DNA of 64,000 bases, from the NCBI GenBank assembly GCA_951804985.1, contig OX638135.1:66293389-66357388 (forward strand), read 5' to 3'. Source of the DNA: Dryomyza anilis (lineage: Eukaryota > Arthropoda > Insecta > Diptera > Dryomyzidae). This document shows positions 55,070 through 64,000 of this stretch, piece after piece (the first letter of the stretch is position 1; each line of letters starts with the position of its first letter). A model generated the notes under the pieces. That model was not told the origin of the DNA, searched no databases, and worked only from the letters and a program-made list of their open reading frames with translations. The position numbers and the translations under genes were made by a program.

Positions 55070-55770
55070 GGGTCTGGATGGCTTAATTTAAAAAATGATT
55101 TTTAAATTAATAACGAGTCGCAATACTTTTTCAAAAAATAAATTTGAAAAAATTCACAAAAAATTTATAAGCAAATCTTATGTGTGGGTCAATGTGATTA
55201 ATCTTCAAAAATTATTTTGGATTTTCACGGGTCGTATATATTTTTTCAGAAAACTTCTAAAAAAATTTAAAAACTTTTTATAAAAATAAATAAAATTATT
55301 TTTGGGTGTGTATGGGTTAACAGCAATTATTATTACCAACGAAACGTATTGCAAAACTTAGTTTTTTTTTTTTTTTTTAGATAAAATTTCAACAAATTTT
55401 GAAAATTTTATCTTTGGGTCGCAATGGGTTAACTTTAAAATTTTATTTAGTGGTAAACCGGGTCGCAAATAAAATTGTATAGCGTAGTTAAGCTTTTTGG
55501 GTCGCAATGTGTTAAAAATCAAAAATATTTTTTATAAAAATTCGATAAAAGAATTTATTTTGTAAAAAAAATTCTTAAACTTTATTTAAAAAATCAATTA
55601 AATGATTTTGGGTCGCTATGGGTTAAGCTTTAAAAAATATTTTTGATAAAAAACGGGTCTGCTAATTTTTTATAATATTTTTTCTATAAAAATTGTTAAA
55701 TATCAATAAAAATGATTTTTTGGGTCTAAAAGGGTTAAAAAAGCTTAAATGTGGGTATAAACGGGTTAAA
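55070..55770 (-). repeat. Degenerate GGGTC...GGGTTAA array in the BEL/Pao leader
   Basis: On the plus strand TTTGGGTCGCAATGGGTTAA-like units recur at 55070, 55186, 55304, 55416, 55499, 55610, 55722 and 55753, with single GGGTC at 55229, 55460 and 55655. The pair GGGTC-5 bases-GGGTT/GTGTT followed by AA is constant while the AT-rich spacers differ. More GGGTC follow at 56162, 56167 and 56267. It sits between the 5' LTR and the gag ATG, the place where the Drosophila gypsy element carries its Su(Hw) insulator array. Confidence 0.7.
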
Positions 55771-56384
55771 TATTGCTCAATAGGCAATTTCCAAAAAATT
55801 TGGGATAATTTTTTGGTTCCCACGGGTAATTTATAAAATCCCACGAAAACACTATTTAAGTGCACAACGTGGCAACCCTGTACACACTTGACAGCAGCTC
55901 TCTTTACTGTGAGTGCATAAGTGTGTATGTCTATTTGTTTTATGAGCAAATAAAGCAAATAAACAAACGAGTGCAGCGGCGAGTAGATAGCTGAAACAAA
56001 TGAAACTAAAATATTTGGCGATTTTGTTAAATAAAATATATTGTAACAATTCAAAAATGTGAAAATAAATAAAATCAATTGTTTTTTGTTAAATTATATT
56101 TAACACTTTGGTGAATGTATATTTATTTTTAAACGTATCGTATAATACGATCGTTTTCTTCGGGTCGGGTCGGTTTGCAAAAAATACGACTTTTTTGCAA
56201 AAACAATTTCACTTTGTTCCACAATTGTTTTATTTTGTTATTTTTTTTTTTTTTCACTTTTATTACGGGTCGAGTCGATTTTAATTAAATTAAAATTAAC
56301 GCCAAATATTTTTATTGCTTCAGCTGGTCAATCCGTGCCAAAACTATTTCGTAGTCCTTTTAATAAAGGCTCGAAGTGACCAAA

Positions 56385-56958
56385 TGTTCGGCTGGCGAAC
56401 GAAGTAATGGCAATTGGCGGATTGGGAAACACGATTGAAATGTGTAATTTCAATTTAAAGGGTCGAGTGGGTCGCGGCAAATACAATATAATAAATACAA
56501 TGATTTTACCTTATTTTCCAGTATTGGCTTTAATATGGGTTGGTGTAAATGTTGTTATTCCGTGTTGTTTCTGTTGAAGTGTAGGATTTCTGTTTGTATT
56601 ATAGGATTCCTCCTGTGGTTGTTGTTGTGAGTTTGTGTTGATTGTTGAATGTTTGTTTTTAAGTGTTTAATTTTTCTCGCGGGGACCGGTTTGTCGCGTT
56701 GACGGGTTTTTGTGTTGTTTAATGTCGCGGTGACGGGTGAGTTTACACTTTAAACTTTTTACTTTAAATTTGTCTCGGAGACGGGTGGGTGTACGTGCGT
56801 TTTGTTAAAAGAAAACGTAACGAGTTAAGTTATGTGCGGCGAACGTTGACAGAGCCGACGGTCGATCGGTTCGCCGCAGCAATCGATAAGTAATCGATTG
56901 TGTGGATATGACGGACGGAGATATTCAAACATATCGAGTTTACGTTTGTACGTAAACA
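56385..56958 (-). repeat. 5' LTR of the BEL/Pao element (574 bp)
   Basis: Same as 47903-48445 apart from the 31-bp stretch (TGTCGCGGTGACGGG...) and a few substitutions. On the minus strand it is followed by TTTGGTCACTTCGAGCC, the likely primer-binding site (TGG start); the tRNA is not identified. Confidence 0.93.
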
Positions 56959-56963
56959 ATTAT

Positions 56964-57889
56964 CATTAAATCATCTGAAGATATCGTCAACTGAGATACG
57001 CCATTATTGAGTTAATAAAGAGGGGAATTGAATTTATATAATAGTATGATTTATATGATACTATTAATACTCTTAATACCAAGTTTCATCGCTCTCATTT
57101 AGTTATACTGTTTTCGTGATTTCAAAGGACTCACTTTTGCTACACGTGTAAGAACATATAAAATGTTGTTGCTATGGAGAACAAAACAAAAGATTTGATT
57201 TCTTTAAGGCCTTAATAACTTTTAATACATCGTATGCATAAATATGAAAATTCACAAGTAGTTGCAAACATTAAAAATATGTACCCAACAAAATTATCCA
57301 TGTTACCAAATTGTTTCCCTCAATGTTTACAACAAATGTATTCTGTTTTGAACGTTATTTGCTCTTTGGGTTTTGGATGAGATATTGACGTCCTTTTCTT
57401 ACTACTTTATAATGACATTACAACAAACAAGGTGTTCAAGTACTAGAATAGTAAGTGACGAAAAATATTAAATTAGAATAAGATAATATATTTTTATTGA
57501 AGAAAACAGAAAACATCGACTAAAATTGAAATCGATAAATTAGTTTCGTATCAAATAATTTGACTCATAAAAATTGCAAGAAAAGTAACTCTTTCAGAAG
57601 CACGAGAACAAGTATAAGATCGACCTGCCGATGCAAGAACAAGAACGAACATGAAAGAACATGGCTACCATGCCTTATTTTTTTTCTTTTATTTGTTCAT
57701 AACTAAATGAAATGTATAATTAATGAATAAATAAATTAATAAATGTTTAAGCCTTGGTGCTCTTTAGTTCCGGCTAAATAATTAGGCCAATGGCGTTTTT
57801 AAACGCCGGATAAAAAAAAAACAATAGGCAGGTAAAATTAAAGTTCATTCTAAATTATTAAAATTTAATTGAAATAATAATAAGTTCCC
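56964..57889. other. AT-rich non-coding stretch
   Basis: No gene. An A-run follows GCCGGAT at about 57814-57831, possibly the end of an old plus-strand LINE, but no coding part is visible. Confidence 0.45.
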
Positions 57890-58112
57890 TACATGGCGAT
57901 CCTGCCAAACAATCAACAATAGGCTTGCACTTTCACAGCATTAATGCTGGAAAATATTGACCCACTAAATTAGTTGGGCTCATGAACAGATACATGTAAT
58001 TGTTACATTATAGTTTTAATCTACATTTGAGTTGATTTTTTGACCCATTTATATTATACTGAAGACAATTAATAACTAAATTACACATTCGATTGAAAGA
58101 TGATGCAGCAAC

Positions 58113-59502
58113 TTAATTAGTTCTACAATGAGGTAGATAAATAAGAGTATAGCGATTTCTGCTACTTCTACGATTATGGTAAAAATACATACAGTTGAAG
58201 AGCTCGAGTGAATCCAGTCTACCCGTAATTAATTGATGTATGTAAGTAATATCAGCAATCTGTCTGCGCTCTTCAAGAGTCTTTAAATTCAGTAGTTTCA
58301 GACGATCAGATGGAGGAAGATCTACGTTATCAACCCAATTAAAACCTTTGAGAGCGAAACGTACGAAGTTTTTCAGTATCCTTTCTATTCGGTCATTATG
58401 TACCTTATAGAAAAGAGACCATAGTTGACATGCATATTCCAATTGTGAACGAACTAGAGTACAATAAAGAGTCCAAGTTTTTAAGGGACTATTAAATTCT
58501 TTAGCCCATCATTTGATAAAACCAAGGAATGATGAGGCTTTTTCACATATATTTTCAATATGTAAATTAAATGATAAATTTATATCAACAAACACACCAA
58601 GATCTTTCACAACGTGTACGCGACTAACAATTTTCTCTTTTAGTAAATAATTGTATTCTAGATTATTTCTTTTGCGGGAAAAAGACATGGCTTGACACTT
58701 TTCTGGATTAAGTATCAAGTTATTCTTACGACACCATATTTCAAATGATTTTAAATCTGACTGAAGTAGATTAACGTCATTATCGTCACTTATTGATTTG
58801 TATATTTTCATGTCATCGGCAAATATTAATAAATGTGAGTACTTAATGTTGTATATTACATCATTAATAATAATAATATAATAGTTTGGCACTACAGTCC
58901 TATAACAACTTCGGCCGAGCTCTCTCACCATTTTGAGTTGTGCGTGTTATATTTGTACTCGAAAGTGGTGGGACCTACAGTTTATTGCCGAATCCGAACG
59001 GCGGGTGAGAGCTTTTCATAGGCAATGTTTTACTCTCGTAGGTTTGCCATTTACTGCCGAGAGGTAGCGCGGTATAGAAAAATGTTTCTATAAAAAAAAA
59101 TGTTGTTAGCCCCAGTCCAGGCTTGAACCGGGGACCTTTCGGCTCGCAGTCCAACGCACTAACTACTGAGCTACCGCTGCCAGTATAAATAGCAGTGGAC
59201 CTAGATGGCTACCTTGGGGTAACCCCAAGGTTGCAATAAATGGTAAAGATATACTATTTCTGAACAAAGAATTTTGGAAAGCCAAGTACGTTCAGTTCGA
59301 ATAAAATTAGGTTATGAGGAAGTTTATCGAAAGCTTTACTGAAATCAGTGTATATGGAGTCAACTTTTTTTCCTGACTCTATTGAATTTATTGAAGATGA
59401 ATTGAAGTCTAATAGATTAGAGATTGTCGATCTTCCGGTTACAAAACCGTGCTGACGCGTTGTTATTACATGTCTACAGGGAATTTTAACTTGATAATAC
59501 AC
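58113..59502 (-). pseudogene. CR1/jockey-like reverse transcriptase fragments
   Basis: From 59502: TTRQHGFVTGRSTISNLLDF, YTDFSKAFDKLPHNLILF (first catalytic Asp), then across the SINE LGPLLFIL before it and INDVIYNIKYSHLLIFADDMK after it (FADD catalytic box near 58818), NLILNPEKCQAMSFS, LGVFVDINLSFNLHI, and the thumb/C-terminal part MEYACQLWSLF and LKTLEERRQIADITYIHQLI to a stop at 58113. The SINE landed between the two halves of the palm. Confidence 0.8.
58882..59181 (-). mobile_element. tRNA-derived SINE, copy 2
   Basis: About 90 percent or more alike to 46263-46570, with the same tRNA-like head (GGTAGCTCAGTAG, GGTTCAAGCC) and body. Its 3' end runs into an ATTATTATTATT stretch. Inserted in the RT of the CR1/jockey-like LINE in the same orientation. 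Confidence 0.87.
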
Positions 59503-60510
59503 AATACGTTCAAACAGTTTCGATATTGATGAAAGTTTAGCGTTTGGCCTATAGTAATTTACATCGTTTTTACAGACCTTTATAAAAATTGGGGTTATAA
59601 ATAAGTTTTTCCAAAATAATGGGAAATTACTTTCATTGATTGATTTATTAAATATAGAAAAAAGTGGTTTACATAACGAAGTTCCACATTTCTTTATAAC
59701 TGTTGCCGGGATACCATCTGGTCAAGAACTGAAATCATCATCAATAGTAAAAATATGTTGCAAAATCTGCTCCGGAGAAAATGACAAAGAGACTAATATG
59801 GTTTTAGGAGCAGAATACATGTAATCAAAATAATTGACATCGGTTATAAAAGAATAAATAGAGAATTATTGTTTGAACAGGCTTGCAAATAGTAAATAAA
59901 TGGTGAAGATAAACTATTTCTGAACAAAGAATTTTGGAAAGCCAAGTACGTTCAGTTCGAATAAAATTAGGTTATGAGGAAGTTTATCGAAAGCTTTACT
60001 GAAATCAGTGTATATGGAGTCAACTTGTTTTCCTGACTCTATTGAACTTATTGAAAATGAATTGAAGTCTAATATGTTAGAGATTGTCGATCTTCCGGTT
60101 AAAAAACCGTGCTGACGCGTTGTTATTACATGTCTACAGTGAATTTTAACTTGATAATACACAATACGTTCAAACAGTTTCGGTATTGATGAAAGTTTAG
60201 CGTTTGACCTATAGTTTTTTACATCGTTTTTACAGACCTTTATAAACATTGGGCTTATAAATGAGTTTTTCTAATATAATGGGAAATTACTTTACTTGAT
60301 TGATTTATTAAATATAGAAAAAAAAGTGGTTTACATAACGAAGTTCCACATTTCATTATAACTGTTGCCGGGATACCATTTGGTCAAGAACTGAAATCAT
60401 CATCAAGAGTAAAAATATGTTGCAAAATCTGCTCCGGAGAAAATAACAAAGAGACTAATAAGGTTTTAGGAACAGAATACATATAATCAAAAATATTAAC
60501 ATCGATTATC
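59241..60510 (-). repeat. 660-bp tandem duplication of LINE RT sequence
   Basis: 59241-59850 and 59901-60510 are copies with about 5 percent differences. Both include the HGF.TGRSTISN and FSKAFDKLPHN words; the second has LTGRSTISNILDF. Either one LINE copy with an internal duplication or two truncated insertions; identical limits favour duplication. Confidence 0.78.
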
Positions 60511-60534
60511 CTATTAATATAATAAATCCCTTTG

Positions 60535-60569
60535 TTGGTTTGTCTTTTTGTTTGTTTGTTTGTTTGTTC
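60535..60569 (+). repeat. (TTTG)n microsatellite
   Basis: TTTGTCTTTTTGTTTGTTTG and further TTTG units, next to CTCCGTCTAAACGGCTGATC wording that is common at edges of dispersed dipteran repeats. Confidence 0.6.
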
Positions 60570-60599
60570 CACTTCTCCGTCTAAACGGCTGATCAGATT

Positions 60600-61962
60600 T
60601 TCTTGAAATTTTTACCACATATGCTGTAGGGTCTGGAAGGAATGATACACAGAAAAAAATATTCGACGTAAATATAGCAAACACTATTAATTGAGCATAA
60701 TTAATCAATATAATAAATCAAATAATTTATTTAATAAACTCATTTGCTAAATATATTAAAACTTTATATTAGAGTGTTTCCTCATACAACACAATAAATA
60801 TCATTCTCAAACTTAAGCATTGATTATCGTTTTATGAATCCCTTGTTTCTATTATTTATTTTTCATTATATCGTGAAAATATAGAAGCAACAATAACCTT
60901 GCTCCGTTATTTGAATGTACATGTATCTAAATGATCATAGTAGGCGACAGGCACGTAGCCTGGTGGAGAGAGGATCTGACCACTCCCGCTCTGAAATGAT
61001 ATAAATTCCATTATACATTCTTTAAAATAGTGAAATATTTTTATAAATTTAACAGTACGTAAACAAATAAAACTCATTTTAACAATTTAAAATATATAAA
61101 ACATAAAAAAAATTCTTAGAAAAATTAACAATGTTAAAAACATACAAACCAAATTGGAGTTTAAAAATTTTTTTACTTGGTAGACTTAACAATTTTTGTT
61201 TTTTTTAATACGAAAAATTATGATGATTTTATGATTTTAGTTATTCGTGAAAATATTGAATGCAATATTTTTCGAACGGGATATTCCCAAATTAATTTAT
61301 AATTTGAAAATACATAATCAGAATTAGTGAAACTGAAAAATAATTCATTTTTATACGCGAATGTATTTTTAGGAACTCTCTTAAAAGTTATTATTTTTTT
61401 TTTTCAATAATCCCCCTGAACGAAAATCCTGGATACGGATGTTTGGCGATGTTTAGAAAAGAGAAATCCAGTGTTTCTGTATTTATTGTTTCACTACTCT
61501 TTTGTAACCTTCTGCTACTTTTCATAATTTAAGTACAAAATACTAATTCTTAAATTTCGTTCCATATTTAAAGATAGATTTTGCTATAAAGTCTGTGTTA
61601 AAACAAAATTGTTATTAAATACGAAATGTACAATAATTAAGTATTTTTTTTTACATATTTATTTTGTTCTGTGAACACCGACTAAATACCTCCCAGCTTA
61701 GGAACATTTCCTGCGTATGTAATAAGCCCTGAAAAGTATTAAAGTCCTAAACACCATTGTACTTGCAAATTACTTAGGAAACATTTTGTGATATTCGGAA
61801 ATTAATAATAGTTTTGCTGCCAAAGCATTACTACAAATTTAATTGTATTTACTGCATATTTGAAAGTATTTTTTTTTTAAAACTATTTGTAGCAACAATC
61901 ATAAACATTCTGTTTTCTTAGTGTAGCCATTAAAAAATAATAAGATTTTTCAAATATAGCTC
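60600..61962. other. AT-rich non-coding stretch before the satellite
   Basis: No gene. ACACAGAAAAAAATATTCGACG at about 60650 resembles the ACACAGAAAAAA edge near 9371. 60950-61005 is a GC-richer island without recognisable coding. Confidence 0.5.
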
Positions 61963-64000
61963 AATATATAATATAATATAATATAATATAATATAATATA
62001 ATATAATATAATATAATATAATATAATATAATATAATATAATATAATATAATATAATATAATATAATATAATATAATATAATATAATATAATATAATATA
62101 ATATAATATAATATAATATAATATAATATAATATAATATAATATAATATAATATAATATAATATAATATAATATAATATAATATAATATAATATAATATA
62201 ATATAATATAATATAATATAATATAATATAATATAATATAATATAATATAATATAATATAATATAATATAATATAATATAATATAATATAATATAATATA
62301 ATATAATATAATATAATATAATATAATATAATATAATATAATATAATATAATATAATATAATATAATATAATATAATATAATATAATATAATATAATATA
62401 ATATAATATAATATAATATAATATAATATAATATAATATAATATAATATAATATAATATAATATAATATAATATAATATAATATAATATAATATAATATA
62501 ATATAATATAATATAATATAATATAATATAATATAATATAATATAATATAATATAATATAATATAATATAATATAATATAATATAATATAATATAATATA
62601 ATATAATATAATATAATATAATATAATATAATATAATATAATATAATATAATATAATATAATATAATATAATATAATATAATATAATATAATATAATATA
62701 ATATAATATATAATATAATATAATATAATATAATATAATATAATATAATATAATATAATATAATATAATATAATATAATATAATATAATATAATATAATA
62801 TAATATAATATAATATAATATAATATAATATAATATAATATAATATAATATAATATAATATAATATAATATAATATAATATAATATAATATAATATAATA
62901 TAATATAATATAATATAATATAATATAATATAATATAATATAATATAATATAATATAATATAATATAATATAATATAATATAATATAATATAATATAATA
63001 TAATATAATATAATATAATATAATATAATATAATATAATATAATATAATATAATATAATATAATATAATATAATATAATATAATATAATATAATATAATA
63101 TAATATAATATAATATAATATAATATAATATAATATAATATAATATAATATAATATAATATAATATAATATAATATAATATAATATAATATAATATAATA
63201 TAATATAATATAATATAATATAATATAATATAATATAATATAATATAATATAATATAAATATAATATAATATAATATAATATAATATAATATAATATAAT
63301 ATAATATAATATAATATAATATAATATAATATAATATAATATAATATAATATAATATAATATAATATAATATAATATAATATAATATAATATAATATAAT
63401 ATAATATAATATAATATAATATAATATAATATAATATAATATAATATAATATAATATAATATAATATAATATAATATAATATAATATAATATAATATAAT
63501 ATAATATAATATAATATAATATAATATAATATAATATAATATAATATAATATAATATAATATAATATAATATAATATAATATAATATAATATAATATAAT
63601 ATAATATAATATAATATAATATAATATAATATAATATAATATAATATAATATAATATAATATAATATAATATAATATAATATAATATAATATAATATAAT
63701 ATAATATAATATAATATAATATAATATAATATAATATAATATAATATAATATAATATAATATAATATAATATAATATAATATAATATAATATAATATAAT
63801 ATAATATAATATAATATAATATAATATAATATAATATAATATAATATAATATAATATAATATAATATAATATAATATAATATAATATAATATAATATAAT
63901 ATAATATAATATAATATAATATAATATAATATAATATAATATAATATAATATAATATAATATAATATAATATAATATAATATAATATAATATAATATAAT
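61963..64000. repeat. (AATAT)n satellite, over 2 kb, continuing past the window
   Basis: Over 400 almost perfect units of the pentamer ATAAT, a rotation of AATAT. Two phase changes are seen, near 62709 and 63259. AATAT is a well-known simple satellite of Drosophila heterochromatin (Y and dot chromosomes), bound by the AT-hook protein D1. It suggests a heterochromatin edge or an embedded satellite block. Confidence 0.97.

Larger units (their letters stand above)
47903..56958 (-). mobile_element. BEL/Pao LTR retrotransposon, young and nearly complete
   Basis: LTRs at 47903-48445 and 56385-56958 start TGTTCGGCTGG on the plus strand and end GTAAACA; a 5-bp duplication ATTAT flanks them (47898-47902, 56959-56963). 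Minus strand: leader, Gag-protease frame, RT-RNase H-integrase frame, and a third ORF before the 3' LTR. BEL/Pao identity rests on the Gag, DSGSE protease and Pao-type RT/integrase wording. LTRs differ by two or so substitutions and one 31-bp indel, so insertion is recent. One frameshift separates Gag-protease from Pol. Confidence 0.95.
57890..60510 (-). mobile_element. CR1/jockey-like LINE remains with SINE insertion and tandem duplication
   Basis: Minus-strand RT fragments from 60249 back to 58113, with a TTATTATTATT-type tail near 57885-57900. A SINE splits the RT at 58882-59181. The 5' part is present twice (59241-59850 and 59901-60510, offset 660 bp). The endonuclease is absent. Confidence 0.75.

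Noticed and set aside
61963..64000. Telomeric repeat
   Set aside because: Unit is AATAT, not TTAGG, and flies lack simple telomeric repeats; it is a satellite.

Overview
The window looks like nuclear DNA of a higher dipteran fly (Brachycera). It is AT-rich, has no operons or prokaryotic signals, and is packed with nested, mostly decayed insect transposable elements: R1-, LOA-, RTE- and CR1/jockey-like LINEs, Ty3/Gypsy, Copia and BEL/Pao LTR elements, paired mini-me elements, a tRNA-derived SINE and several short inverted-repeat elements. It ends in more than 2 kb of the pentanucleotide satellite (AATAT)n, known from Drosophila heterochromatin. All assignments come from reading motifs; no database search was possible.

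Layout. 1-418: 5' part of an unrecognised gene on the minus strand. 1531-5488: one copy of a dispersed repeat, split by an RTE-like LINE (1917-4920); an inverted copy without the LINE lies at 25349-26170 and shows the empty site. 5489-9130: LOA-clade LINE. 11472-12863: two mini-me-type elements head to tail. 13314-24751: Ty3/Gypsy element with 538/546-bp LTRs and a 4-bp target duplication, whose gag is split by an R1-clade LINE (about 14551-20271). 27.2-30.6 kb: cluster of short non-autonomous DNA transposons, among them a PIF/Harbinger-type MITE, a TA-flanked MITE, a long hairpin and a Transib-like element. 31.1-32.1 kb: an 18-bp minisatellite between 137-bp direct repeats. 34218-36068: the only long single-copy-looking gene, a signal-anchored membrane protein of 616 codons, unidentified.

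36335-44244: Copia element (minus strand) interrupted by a CR1/jockey-like LINE, itself interrupted by a LOA/I-like LINE. 44.8-46.1 kb: 61-bp satellite with an A-B-C trimer pattern. 46263-46570 and 58882-59181: two copies of one tRNA-derived SINE. 47903-56958: the youngest element, a BEL/Pao retrotransposon with nearly identical LTRs and a 5-bp target duplication. 57.9-60.5 kb: CR1/jockey-like LINE remains with a 660-bp tandem duplication. 61963-64000: (AATAT)n satellite.

The most unusual item is in the BEL/Pao element. Where an env gene would sit, it has an intact 375-codon third reading frame made of a basic N-terminus, the three zinc fingers of its own Gag, and a protease-like domain whose catalytic Asp-Ser-Gly is gone. 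A candidate splice acceptor and a strong start context precede it. The leader carries a degenerate array of GGGTC...GGGTTAA motifs, and GGGTC is far above expectation across the element, including this third frame.
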